Below, piece after piece: positions 14,466 to 22,120 of a DNA stretch of 26,219 nucleotides; positions within the stretch are counted from its first letter, which is position 1, and every line of letters starts with the position of its first letter. The stretch is from an uncultured Bacillota bacterium (GTDB taxonomy: Bacteria > Bacillota > Dehalobacteriia > UBA7702). The position numbers and the translations under genes were made by a program. Below the pieces are notes generated by a model. It did no database searches, was not told the origin of the DNA, and saw only the letters and a list, made by a program, of their open reading frames with translations. Location of the stretch: positions 1-26,219 of the forward strand of contig CAKUYE010000025.1 in assembly GCA_934702375.1 (NCBI GenBank), read 5' to 3'.

Positions 14466-14854
14466 TCTATCATTCCTTCATATATATTCCAGTTTTTTTC
14501 GGCAAAGGCCGGACTTACCACACAGGAAACCAGTACATCGCCTTCTTCTGCCCGGGCGCTTTGCCAGGTATCCTTTTCGATTAGGCAGTGAAGCTCTTCT
14601 TCCCCCAGGGTTACTTCCCGTTCCTTTTTGGGGGTATCGTCCTTCCCCCAGAGGGTGAGTACGAGTTTGCCGCCTTGGTGAAAGAGCCACAGCTCATCGC
14701 TGCGGATCCGGTGGAGGAGGGCTTTTTCCCCCTTGGGCAGCAGATAAAAAATGTGAGAGGCCTTGGCTTCGGCCTGCTGCCAGATCTCGGCGTAGTAGCC
14801 GCCTTCGGCATGGGGGCGCATATGGTATTTTTCGATGATCTGTTTTCGGTTCAA
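14462..14854 (-). CDS. Cupin, DUF985 family
   Basis: 130 aa. RPHAEGGYYAEIW at 13-25, LLHRIRSDELWLFHQGG at 46-62 (H48, D53, E54) and a closing LVSCVVSPAFAEKNW fit the cupin_5/DUF985 family, single-domain beta-barrels of unknown substrate, often sugar- or metal-related. Length is slightly short of the usual ~150-170 residues but all blocks are present. It is first in a two-gene minus-strand operon and diverges from the DUF975 gene. Confidence 0.85.
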   Translation of the reverse strand: MNRKQIIEKYHMRPHAEGGYYAEIWQQAEAKASHIFYLLPKGEKALLHRIRSDELWLFHQGGKLVLTLWGKDDTPKKEREVTLGEEELHCLIEKDTWQSARAEEGDVLVSCVVSPAFAEKNWNIYEGMIE

Positions 14855-14880
14855 AGGTGCGTTTCTTTTCCTCTCTTTAT

Positions 14881-14909
14881 TTGACTTCCATTTCCTTTTA
14901 GCGTATACT
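14881..14909 (+). promoter_or_regulatory. Promoter of the DUF975 gene
   Basis: TTGACT (14881-14886), 17-bp spacer, TATACT (14904-14909), about 50 bp before the start codon. Confidence 0.75.
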
Positions 14910-14918
14910 AATAATGCT

Positions 14919-14947
14919 ATTATACTATATTTACCGATTTTTTTAAA
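14919..14947 (-). promoter_or_regulatory. Possible promoter of the cupin operon
   Basis: Minus strand TTTAAA (14947-14942), 17 bp, TATAAT (14924-14919). It is interleaved with the divergent DUF975 promoter, so the two may compete. Confidence 0.5.
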
Positions 14948-14960
14948 GGAGTGATTTTTT

Positions 14961-15662
14961 ATGCTTACTTATTCCCGTGCAGAGCTGAAGCAGGATGCCA
15001 AAGCCGGCCTCAGCAATCGTTGGGGGTTGGCCATTGGCTCTATGCTGTTGGCCCTCTTTGTTCCGTCCCTGATCATCGGCTTTGTGGAGGGGTTGCTTTC
15101 CACCTTTTCCTCTCTCTGCCTCTCCTATCAGTCTTACGGCATTGCCGGGCTGCTTGGCATTCTCAGCAGCCTTTTTTCCTTGGCAGCGATAATCTTCTTT
15201 GTCGGTCCTCTTTCCATGGGTTATGAATTCTTCTCCCTTCGCTTCGTTCGGGGGATGAACGTCAACGTGACCTTGCCTTATCGGGCCTTCTCCTCTTCCT
15301 GCTATATGCGGCTTACGGTTTCTTTCCTGATGATGAACATCTTCATTTTCCTCTGGTCTTTGCTGTTTGTTATCCCCGGGATCATCAAGAGCTTTTCCTA
15401 TGCCCAGATGCCCTATATTTTGATGGATCACCCGGAAATGGGCTGGAAGGAAGCTTTGGAAGAAAGCAAACGTATGATGAACGGCCATAAGATGGATTAC
15501 TTTGTGCTGCTGCTTTCCTTTATTCCCTGGCTGCTTCTGTGCGGCATTACCTTTGGGATTGCGTTTCTCTATGTTGGGCCGTATATGCAGATGACCTGTG
15601 TGAATTTTTACAGGGGGTTGAAGGAAGAGCAGCTTAATGTGACCAGGGTGTTGAATGGGTGA
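14961..15662 (+). CDS. DUF975 family integral membrane protein
   Basis: 233 aa. The opening SRAELKQDAKAGLSNRWG and the motif VIPGIIKSFSYAQMPYILMDHPEMGWKEALEESKRMMNGHKMDYFVL are diagnostic of DUF975, a Bacillota membrane family of unknown role. Predicted membrane segments lie around residues 22-45, 62-88, 118-143 and 182-208. Start ATG 14961 follows AAAGGAG. Its stop is 35 nt before another L module. Confidence 0.88.
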   Translation: MLTYSRAELKQDAKAGLSNRWGLAIGSMLLALFVPSLIIGFVEGLLSTFSSLCLSYQSYGIAGLLGILSSLFSLAAIIFFVGPLSMGYEFFSLRFVRGMNVNVTLPYRAFSSSCYMRLTVSFLMMNIFIFLWSLLFVIPGIIKSFSYAQMPYILMDHPEMGWKEALEESKRMMNGHKMDYFVLLLSFIPWLLLCGITFGIAFLYVGPYMQMTCVNFYRGLKEEQLNVTRVLNG

Positions 15663-15697
15663 GTTGTTTTTATTGGCTTTGTGGATTTTTTAGTGGG

Positions 15698-16558
15698 GTG
15701 CGTCGGCTGTAGTTTGGAGCATCGTGCGGGCTAAACGATTGTAATCGGGCAAAATCTTCCGCCACCGGGAGACTGCAGATACCTTTGTATACTTTGCTCC
15801 CGCTGTCGAAAGCTTTTACCCGATTAAAACCGTTTATCCCACCCGGAGGGATGTTGTGCCGCGACGTTGTGCGCCGGCGGCTGTTTATCCCACCCGGAGA
15901 GATGTTTTACCGCGACGTTGTGCGCCGCAGTAAATTTTATGGTGCATCGCGATAAGCGTTAATCTATCGCGAAAAATGTATGTTTTGCAGTAAAGTGCCT
16001 GTTACGCATGCCTTCCCCTTGAGGGGAAGGTGGGCGCGAAGCGCGCGGCCTTTTCGGGCAAATGCCTTCGGCATTGGCTCCGAAGGGCACTAGGTTATCC
16101 TTGAAAATGCCTGCGGCATTTCCTAAGGTTAACCGTCGGATGAGGTGGCGTGGCGGGAAATATAAATTGACAAGATAAAACAAACTGCGGCGTAGAGCGT
16201 ATTGTTGAAAGATACGTTCCACGCCGCAGTTACTATTTACATAAAATACAGATGCACCCATCGCGACACCTCATCAGTCGGCTTCGCCGCCAGCTTCTCC
16301 TCGAGGCGAAGCCATATTTGGATCGCATTGCGCAGCAATGCTTCCTTCATGCCTTTCGCAGAAAGGTATTTCATGCCCCGAAGGGGTATTTCATGCTGCT
16401 GCTAGGCAGTATTTCATGCCGGCCATAGGCCGGTATTTCATTTTTCCACCCTTCCGCAGGAAGGTCTGCCTCATCAGTCGGCTTCGCCGCCAGCTTCTCC
16501 TCGAGGCGAAGCCATATTTGGATCGCATTGCGCAGCAATGCTACCGGAGGCAGTTTTG
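15698..16558 (+). repeat. Composite palindromic intergenic element, copy 4 (complete)
   Basis: Fills the gap between the DUF975 gene and the minus-strand DUF4143 ATPase; no gene is seen. Order: conserved GGTGCGTCGGC entry, L (15732-15836), M with two CCCACCCGGAG units (15837-15960), H1 (16011-16030), GCGC-GAA-GCGC and AATGCC-TTC-GGCATT hairpins, the 81-bp block shared exactly with window bases 1-81 (16077-16157), the IR hairpin AACTGCGGCGT (16183-16193) with ACGCCGCAGTT (16221-16231), H2, then arrays with stems CCTTTC-GCA, CCCC-GAA, CTGCT-GCTA, CCGGCC-ATA and CCTTCC-GCA, followed by a second H2. The end touches the ATPase stop codon. Confidence 0.85.
15732..15836 (+). repeat. L-module hairpin, copy 4
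   Basis: 105 nt. TAAACG (15732-15737) with CGTTTA (15831-15836); TAATCGGG (15742-15749) with CCCGATTA (15819-15826); AAAA with TTTT across a C/A mismatch; CTT/AAG; CGGGAG with a CTCCCG-type arm; and top stem GATAC (15778-15782) with GTATAC (15787-15792), leaving one A bulged. Confidence 0.75.
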
Positions 16559-17854
16559 TTAGAGGCAAAATACGGCGTAGAGGGGGACTGTTTTTTTGTT
16601 ATCTTCCATGCCGAAATTTTTTGCCGAAATTTTGATGGCGTAGGCCGGCTTGTAGGTGTTCATATAGACTCTTAAGCTTTTTGCCTTGGTGTTATCCGCC
16701 GATTTGACCTCGATGGGAATAAGCTGTCCTTCGCGTTGGATAACAAAGTCGATTTCGGCTCCGCGCTCCGATTCCCAATAGTAGGTGTGATAGCCGTTGA
16801 TGGTGAGTTGTACCTGGACATAGTTTTCTGCCATGCCGCCTTTAAAATTGTTTAGCTCTTCTACCATATAGAGGATATCGTTGGCGGCCAGATCCTTTTT
16901 GGCGCAAAGAAGTCCCAGATCCGATACGTAAATCTTAAAGGCATCAATATCACGGTAATTTCCCAGAGGCTTTTTGATTTGCTCCGCCTTGTAGACCCGG
17001 GAGACAATGCCCGACAGGCATAGCCATTCGATGGCGTTTTCAAATTCCGAAGCTCTTCCTCCTTTTTTGATGAGCTTATACTGAAACCGGGTATTTTTTT
17101 TTGAGAGCTGGACGGTAATATTGTCGTAGGCAAGTCTGGTTTTCTTGATTTCATTCAAGTTGTTGTATTTGCTCATATCGTTGAGATAGCTTGCAAGTAT
17201 GGTATCTTGGATATGGCGAACAAGGATGTAATCCCCGGTTTCCGCAAATTGCAGTACGCATTCGGGCATACCGCCTACCACGAGATATTGCCGGTAAAGC
17301 AGCATTGCGGCATCGTGTAATGCCGAGGGCAGCGGCTGATTTGTCTCGAAGGAATTTTTAATTTTTTCCACCAGCTCCTGTTCCCCGAGGGCCACCATAA
17401 ATTCTTCCATATCCATGGGATACAGTGTTTTCATATCGACCTTTCCCACCGGGAAAGAGAATTTTCCCCGGTTTACCGCAACGCCGAGGAGACTGCCTGC
17501 GACAATGATGTGATAATCCGGAGCATCCTCGCAAAAATATTTCAGAGAGGTCAAGGCTCTTTCACAAAGCTGCACTTCGTCAAATACGATCAATGTTTTT
17601 TCTTTTACGATGGTTTGACCTGCGATATGTGATAAAATCGGGATCAGGTAATCGGGACTGATATTTTCCTCGAAGGTTTTGTTTAGCTTGGGGTTCGTTT
17701 CAAAATTGAAATAGGCTACATTTTCATAGTGTGTGCGGCCAAATTCCAAAACGGAATAGGTTTTCCCCACTTGCCTTGCTCCCTGCAAAATGAGGGGCTT
17801 GCGATGCTTGCTTTCTTTCCATGTTTCCAGGAAATTTGTGATTTTTCTATACAT
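16559..17854 (-). CDS. AAA_14/DUF4143 ATPase, copy 1
   Basis: 431 aa. Walker A GARQVGKT at 25-32, Walker B LIVFDE at 88-93, sensor-like GSLLGVAV region, then the C-terminal DUF4143 domain with a D369...E382-x-K384 pattern (GAEIDF and IPIEVKS) typical of PD-(D/E)xK nuclease-like folds. The family is abundant, frequently horizontally transferred and functionally uncharacterised. Start ATG 17854 follows GGGAGGAT. The coding sequence is more AT-rich than the pyr genes. A 17-bp-spaced promoter with a flanking dyad precedes it. The stop codon abuts the composite repeat. Confidence 0.9.
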   Translation of the reverse strand: MYRKITNFLETWKESKHRKPLILQGARQVGKTYSVLEFGRTHYENVAYFNFETNPKLNKTFEENISPDYLIPILSHIAGQTIVKEKTLIVFDEVQLCERALTSLKYFCEDAPDYHIIVAGSLLGVAVNRGKFSFPVGKVDMKTLYPMDMEEFMVALGEQELVEKIKNSFETNQPLPSALHDAAMLLYRQYLVVGGMPECVLQFAETGDYILVRHIQDTILASYLNDMSKYNNLNEIKKTRLAYDNITVQLSKKNTRFQYKLIKKGGRASEFENAIEWLCLSGIVSRVYKAEQIKKPLGNYRDIDAFKIYVSDLGLLCAKKDLAANDILYMVEELNNFKGGMAENYVQVQLTINGYHTYYWESERGAEIDFVIQREGQLIPIEVKSADNTKAKSLRVYMNTYKPAYAIKISAKNFGMEDNKKTVPLYAVFCL

Positions 17855-17882
17855 GATTTATCCTCCCGGAGATATTATGGAT

Positions 17883-17911
17883 AGTATAGCAGATATTCAT
17901 GTAAAAATCAA
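17883..17911 (-). promoter_or_regulatory. Promoter of DUF4143 ATPase copy 1
   Basis: Minus strand TTGATT (17911-17906), 17-bp spacer, TATACT (17888-17883) with extended -10 TGC. Confidence 0.7.
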
Positions 17912-17921
17912 TGGAATATCT
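17891..17921. promoter_or_regulatory. Dyad overlapping the ATPase copy 1 promoter
   Basis: Perfect 8-bp inverted repeat AGATATTC (17891-17898) and GAATATCT (17914-17921), 23 bp start to start. One arm lies in the promoter spacer and the other just upstream of the -35 box, a good position for a repressor operator. Confidence 0.5.
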
Positions 17922-17940
17922 GGTTATTTTTACACTAAAT

Positions 17941-18110
17941 AACGCGAATGGCGAGAGTGTGTCTTTGAAAGATGCGTTTTGCGCCGCAGTTCCTTTTAGC
18001 ATGAAATATAGTTGCACCCTTCGCGACACCTCATCAGTCGGCTTCGCCGCCAGCTTCTCCTCGAGGCGAAGCCATGATTGGATCGCATTGCTTTGCAATG
18101 CTACCGGAAC
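17941..18110 (+). repeat. Fragment of the composite element (IR + H2)
   Basis: Contains the 3' half of the IR module (GTCTTTGAAAGATGCG then GCGCCGCAG), the TCGCGACACCTCATC box, GGC-TTC-GCC, a damaged H2 and GCATTGC-TTT-GCAATGC. L, M, H1 and arrays are absent. Confidence 0.75.
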
Positions 18111-18140
18111 TTTGCCGCATAGCTTGCTTTGCTTTTCTAT

Positions 18141-18171
18141 GAAAAAACTGCGGCAGCTTTTGCTGTCGCAG
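18141..18171 (-). terminator. Terminator of the small membrane peptide gene
   Basis: Minus strand: CTGCGACAGC (18171-18162), AAAA loop, GCTGCCGCAG (18157-18148) with one A/C mismatch, followed by six T residues. It lies just downstream of the 70-aa gene. Confidence 0.75.
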
Positions 18172-18179
18172 CTTTTGTT

Positions 18180-18392
18180 TTATTCTTCGGTGCAGTGGCA
18201 ATCGGCGATTTCGCAGAAATCGTCTTCGGTGAGGTATTGTTCTTTAAAGGTGCGGAAGAAGCTTTTTATCTTGTCCAAAAATTTTGTAACGCAATCACCG
18301 CAAAGTTCTGCCCGGTGCAGCACTGCATAAACGCCGGCGGCTACCGAAGCCACTGTGAGAACGGAAAACAGGATCCATTTTACGACTTTCAT
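18180..18392 (-). CDS. Small single-pass membrane peptide, cysteine-containing, unknown
   Basis: 70 aa. Residues 4-25 (VKWILFSVLTVASVAAGVYAVL) form one membrane helix; the tail is charged with C-G-D-C and C-E-I-A-D-C-H-C motifs, which could bind a metal or form disulfides. The start at 18392 has GGAGG about 8 nt upstream, a TATAAT lies at 18432-18427 on the minus strand, and a terminator follows the stop, so it is very likely a real monocistronic gene. I do not recognise the family. Confidence 0.7.
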   Translation of the reverse strand: MKVVKWILFSVLTVASVAAGVYAVLHRAELCGDCVTKFLDKIKSFFRTFKEQYLTEDDFCEIADCHCTEE

Positions 18393-18465
18393 ATTTCATA
18401 CCTCCATTTTATCTCCGGATATCTATATTATACACGAAAAAGATGAAAAAACTGGGGTGAAAATC

Positions 18466-20037
18466 TTAAATTTTTATTATATTTTCGGCGCTGCGCATAC
18501 CGTCTGCCGCCGAGGACATGATGCCTCCGGCATAGCCGCTGCCTTCCCCTGCCGGAAAGATCCCGGCGATGCTGCATTGGCCGCTTTCGTCCCTTACCGT
18601 GCGGCAGGGGGAGGAAGAGCGGGTTTCTATGGCGGTCAGCACGGCGTCATCGTCATCGAAGCCCCGAAGCTTTTTCCCCAGCATCGGCAGGGCGGCCCGA
18701 AGGGATTCGGTGATGAACGGCGGAAAAAGGTCGGCGAGGTCGCACATGGTAACGCCCGGGCGGTAGCTGGGTGTTACCTTACCCCAGTGGGCGGTGGGGC
18801 GATGTTTCAGGAAATCCCCGACTCGTTGGGCCGGAGCAAAATAGCTGCTGCCCCCCAGAGCAAAGGCTTTTTGCTCCAGTTGGCGCTGCCAGTACATCCC
18901 GGCAAGAGGGCCTTCTTCGGGGAAATCCTCCGGGCGCACCGAGACGAGAAGGGCGCTGTTGGCATTGGCGGTATCTCTGGCCCATTCGCTCATGCCGTTG
19001 GTTACGACACCTCCCGGCTCCGAAGCGGCAGGGACAACGGTGCCGCCGGGACACATACAGAAGGTGTAGACGGAGCGTCCGTTTTCCAAATGGGTGGAGA
19101 GCTTGTAGTCGGCGGTGAGATCCGCCCGGGCTTCGCCGTATTGGGCGATGTTGATATCCCGCTGTAAATGCTCGATCCTTGCGCCGATGGAAAAGGCCTT
19201 TGGCTTTAGCTCCACCCCGTGGGAGTGGAGCATTTCCATGGTGGCTCGGGCGCTGTGGCCCACCGCCAGCAGCAGGTGATGGCAGGGCAGTTCCCGGCGG
19301 CCTTGGGCATCGGCAAGGACGATACCTTCCAGTTTGCGGTTTTTGACGATGATATCCTCCAGTCGTGTTTCAAAGGCGAAGCTGCCGCCGAGGGCGCGGA
19401 TCTTTTCCCGGATGGCTGCGGACATATCCCCCAGAAGATCTGAGCCGATGTGGGGCTTGGCCATATAGCCGATGGCCTTTGGTGCGCCGCAGGCGATCAT
19501 GGTTTCCAGAATGAAGCGGTGCCGGGGGTCCTTGGTGCCGGTGGTCAGTTTGCCGTCGGAGAACATCCCGGCGCCGCCTTCGCCAAATTGAATATTGCTT
19601 TGAGGCAGCAGCTTGCCGCCGTTGCAGAAATCCAGAATATCCCGATGGCGGGGGGCTGCTTCTTTGCCCTCTTCGATGATCAGCGGCTTTGTTCCTGCCA
19701 TTGCCAGCACGAGGCCGCCGAAAAGTCCGGCAGGGCCTGCCCCGGCCACGATGGGTCTTTCGCTGTCGGCATAGCGGTTTTCCGGCAGGGTGTAGTGATA
19801 GGGTTCGTAGGCCGCGGCTTTTTTTGTTTTTACCAGCTTTTCTTCGTTGCGGAAAAGGGTGCAGGCCACGGAGACAACCTTATAGAGATGGGGTTTTTTC
19901 CGGGCATCCAGAGCCTCCCGGAGGAGGGTGATCTCCTTGATATCGCTTTTTTTCAGCCCCAGCTTTTTGCAGAGAGCCGCTTTTAAGGCTTCTTCATCGT
20001 AATTTAGGGGCAGTTTCAGACCTTCTACTTTGATCAT
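18466..20037 (-). CDS. FAD-dependent dehydrogenase, COG2509 type
   Basis: 523 aa. An N-terminal ~75-residue region (LKKSDIKEITLLREALDARKKP) precedes the dinucleotide-binding PIVAGAGPAGLFGGL with GAGPAG at 99-104. Conserved COG2509 blocks include QSNIQFGEGGAGMFSDGKLTT, HIGSDLLG, HSARATMEML, and FPAGEGSGYAGGIMSSAADGM at the C-terminus. These are uncharacterised flavoproteins. ATG 20037 overlaps the upstream gene's stop (ATGA) and follows GGAGG; the frame extends upstream without a better start. It is last in the ACP-flavoprotein-flavoprotein operon. Confidence 0.88.
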   Translation of the reverse strand: MIKVEGLKLPLNYDEEALKAALCKKLGLKKSDIKEITLLREALDARKKPHLYKVVSVACTLFRNEEKLVKTKKAAAYEPYHYTLPENRYADSERPIVAGAGPAGLFGGLVLAMAGTKPLIIEEGKEAAPRHRDILDFCNGGKLLPQSNIQFGEGGAGMFSDGKLTTGTKDPRHRFILETMIACGAPKAIGYMAKPHIGSDLLGDMSAAIREKIRALGGSFAFETRLEDIIVKNRKLEGIVLADAQGRRELPCHHLLLAVGHSARATMEMLHSHGVELKPKAFSIGARIEHLQRDINIAQYGEARADLTADYKLSTHLENGRSVYTFCMCPGGTVVPAASEPGGVVTNGMSEWARDTANANSALLVSVRPEDFPEEGPLAGMYWQRQLEQKAFALGGSSYFAPAQRVGDFLKHRPTAHWGKVTPSYRPGVTMCDLADLFPPFITESLRAALPMLGKKLRGFDDDDAVLTAIETRSSSPCRTVRDESGQCSIAGIFPAGEGSGYAGGIMSSAADGMRSAENIIKI

Positions 20038-21278
20038 TGCCGTTCCTCCCGATTCTTGGCGGCGATGGTTCCTGCCAATCTCCCCGAAGCCCATGCCCAT
20101 TGGAGATTGAAACCGCCGCAATCGCCGTCGATATCCAGAACCTCGCCGACGGCGAAAAGCCCTGGTACCAGCCGGCTTTCCATGGTGGCGGGGTCAAAGC
20201 CTGCGGTGTCGATGCCGCCGGCGGTGACTTGGGCCTGTTTCCAGCCCAGCACCCCTTTGACCGGCAGGGAAAAGCCCTTGAGCATTGCGGTAAGCTTTTG
20301 CAATTCGCCATCGTCAAGCTCCTTTGCGGTACGGCTCAGCTTGGTGTTTAGGGCTTCCTTGGTCAGGAGCATCCCGGCCTTTTTCTGGATCAATCCCGTG
20401 AGAAAATGCTCCAAAGTAGCGGTGCCCAGGAGCTTGCGGCGTTCTTGCAGCAGGGTGGTGACTTCTTCCTTGGAAAAGTCCGGCAGCAGATCCAGCTCGG
20501 CGGTGAATTCTTCCGCCGGAGCAAAGCACAGCAGTCGGGAAAGCTGCAGCACCGGTGGGCCGGAAATACCGAAATCGGTAAAGAGGATTTCCCCGGCTTC
20601 TTTCCCCAGAGTGCGGCCCTTCCGTTTCAGGGTCAGGATGCCTTCGATTTTGATTCCCTTTAACGCATTGGGCAGGCGGTTTTCCGTTTTGATTTTCACC
20701 AGCGCCGGTGCGATGGGGGTAAGGGTATGCCCCAGCTCCTTTAAGAGGTCGTAGCCATAGCCGCAGCCCCCCAGCTCCGGCGATGCCATGCCGCCGCAGG
20801 CCGCAATGACCTTTTCGGCGTGAAAGCGTTCTTTCTCCCCGATCAGCTGAAAGCCGCGGTTTTGAGGGCAAATCTTCTGGATGCGGCAGTCGTTGACGAC
20901 GTCGATGGCCAGGCGCTCCAGCTCCAGCCGAAGCATGTCCAAAACGGCGGCGGCCTGAAGGCTCAGGGGATAAACCTTGGCATCTTCCTCGGTTTTGGCC
21001 ATGACCCCCAGGGAACGGAAAAAGGCGATGTTGCTTTCCGGCGGAAATTGTACCATTGCCGGGGTCACAAAAGCAGGTTCTTTGCCGTGGTATCGGGAGA
21101 CTTCGCTGCGAAGATTGGTAAAATTGCAGCGGCCGTTTCCCGTTGCCAGCAGCTTTTTGCCCAGGCGCTGTTCTTTTTCGATGATGAGTACCGTTTTGCC
21201 TTTGCGGCCGGCGGTAATGGCTGCCGCCAGTCCGGCAGCGCCGCCGCCGATAACGGCGATATCGTAAGTTGCTTTCAT
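20034..21278 (-). CDS. BaiN/HI0933-family flavoprotein (NAD(P)/FAD-dependent oxidoreductase)
   Basis: 414 aa. FAD-binding GGGAAGL at 11-17, then QRLGKKLLATGNGRCNFTN (38-55), the family hallmark, and a C-terminal GELLDIDG-like block (AVGEVLDIDGDCGGFNLQWAWASG). The family (COG2081) includes BaiN-like bile acid reductases, but most members have no known substrate. It is translationally coupled on both sides: its start overlaps the acyl-carrier-like gene (ATGA, 21275-21278) and its stop overlaps the COG2509 gene. Confidence 0.9.
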   Translation of the reverse strand: MKATYDIAVIGGGAAGLAAAITAGRKGKTVLIIEKEQRLGKKLLATGNGRCNFTNLRSEVSRYHGKEPAFVTPAMVQFPPESNIAFFRSLGVMAKTEEDAKVYPLSLQAAAVLDMLRLELERLAIDVVNDCRIQKICPQNRGFQLIGEKERFHAEKVIAACGGMASPELGGCGYGYDLLKELGHTLTPIAPALVKIKTENRLPNALKGIKIEGILTLKRKGRTLGKEAGEILFTDFGISGPPVLQLSRLLCFAPAEEFTAELDLLPDFSKEEVTTLLQERRKLLGTATLEHFLTGLIQKKAGMLLTKEALNTKLSRTAKELDDGELQKLTAMLKGFSLPVKGVLGWKQAQVTAGGIDTAGFDPATMESRLVPGLFAVGEVLDIDGDCGGFNLQWAWASGRLAGTIAAKNREERQ

Positions 21279-21520
21279 TCTTCCTCCAGATTTTCCGTGG
21301 GAGCCAACACCAGTTGGATATATTGACCTACCGTGGTCACTCCGGCCAGCACCGTATCGTCGATGCGGCAGGAAAGCCGATCCTCGGTGAGAAGCACCAG
21401 CTCGAGAAAGTCGATGGAATCGGCTTTGAGATCCCGGCGAAACCGGGTGTTGCTGTGGATATCCTCCCGTTTTTTATAAAAAAACTTTGCGATCAGGGCG
21501 TAGATCGAATCCTCTTCCAT
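21275..21520 (-). CDS. Acyl carrier protein-like
   Basis: 81 aa. Four-helix ACP-type pattern with the phosphopantetheine attachment site ADSIDFLELVLLTED; the serine is residue 35 (DSI instead of the usual DSL). Acidic C-terminus. AAGGAG lies 8 nt before the start at 21520. It is not in a fatty acid synthesis cluster, so it is probably a secondary, specialised ACP working with the coupled flavoproteins. Confidence 0.85.
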   Translation of the reverse strand: MEEDSIYALIAKFFYKKREDIHSNTRFRRDLKADSIDFLELVLLTEDRLSCRIDDTVLAGVTTVGQYIQLVLAPTENLEEE

Positions 21521-21583
21521 GGGGAAAACTCCTTTTGCGGTGGTCTTTGACTCATTTTATGCTGTTTTTTTGAAAAATAGACG

Positions 21584-22075
21584 TTATTCGATGATCCGCA
21601 GGACCTGACGGACCGTTTCCATACGGTCTTTGTCGTTGTAAACCACAAAGTGACAGGCTTTTTTGTACATTGGCTCCCGTTTTTCCATCAGCCCGAAGAT
21701 GGCTTTGGGGTCCTTGGCCAGCAGAGGACGCCGCCGGATTCTGGGGTTTTGGATGACTGTGTTCAGGTCCCGTTTGAGCCAGACTACGGTGCCGCTTTTT
21801 CGCATCAGGCCGATATTTTCCCGGCGCTCCACCATGCCGCCGCCGGTGGAAACAATGCAGTTTTTCTTTCGGGTCAGGCTGCGCAGAGCTGCGGTTTCCC
21901 TGCGGCGAAAGCCGGCTTCGCCCTCGGCGGCAAAGATTTCCGCCACGGTCATGCCGGCCCGTTTTTCGATGAGGGCATCGGTGTCCACAAAACGGCGATG
22001 GGTCTTTTGGGCAACGATTTTGCCGATGCAGGTTTTGCCGGCGCCCATCATGCCGACGATGTAAAGGTTATTCAT
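21584..22075 (-). CDS. aroK: Shikimate kinase
   Basis: 163 aa, the usual length. Walker A GMMGAGKT at 8-15, D31-T-D33 (shikimate binding), R57, GGG at 78-80 and the lid arginine in RRRPLL near 116. It phosphorylates shikimate on the way to chorismate. No Shine-Dalgarno sequence precedes the ATG at 22075; instead an extended -10 promoter ends 6 nt before it, suggesting a leaderless transcript. It may also be read through from the ATPase gene 45 nt upstream. Confidence 0.93.
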   Translation of the reverse strand: MNNLYIVGMMGAGKTCIGKIVAQKTHRRFVDTDALIEKRAGMTVAEIFAAEGEAGFRRRETAALRSLTRKKNCIVSTGGGMVERRENIGLMRKSGTVVWLKRDLNTVIQNPRIRRRPLLAKDPKAIFGLMEKREPMYKKACHFVVYNDKDRMETVRQVLRIIE

Positions 22076-22081
22076 AGTAAA

Positions 22082-22090
22082 ATTATATCA
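22082..22090 (-). promoter_or_regulatory. Extended -10 promoter giving a probable leaderless aroK mRNA
   Basis: Minus strand TGATATAAT (22090-22082), then TTTACT, then the aroK ATG. A start 7 nt after the -10 hexamer would be the A of ATG. No -35 consensus at 17 bp. Confidence 0.55.
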
Positions 22091-22120
22091 CAGTTTGCTT
22101 TGTTTTTGGGATGCGGTGGG

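Noticed and set aside
15732..15836. Integron attC site
   Set aside because: Folded imperfect palindromes with a bulged base recall attC, but the expected RYYYAAC/GTTRRRY boxes are not clear, no integrase is seen, and copies are parts of a larger fixed module order. Left as an alternative to test.
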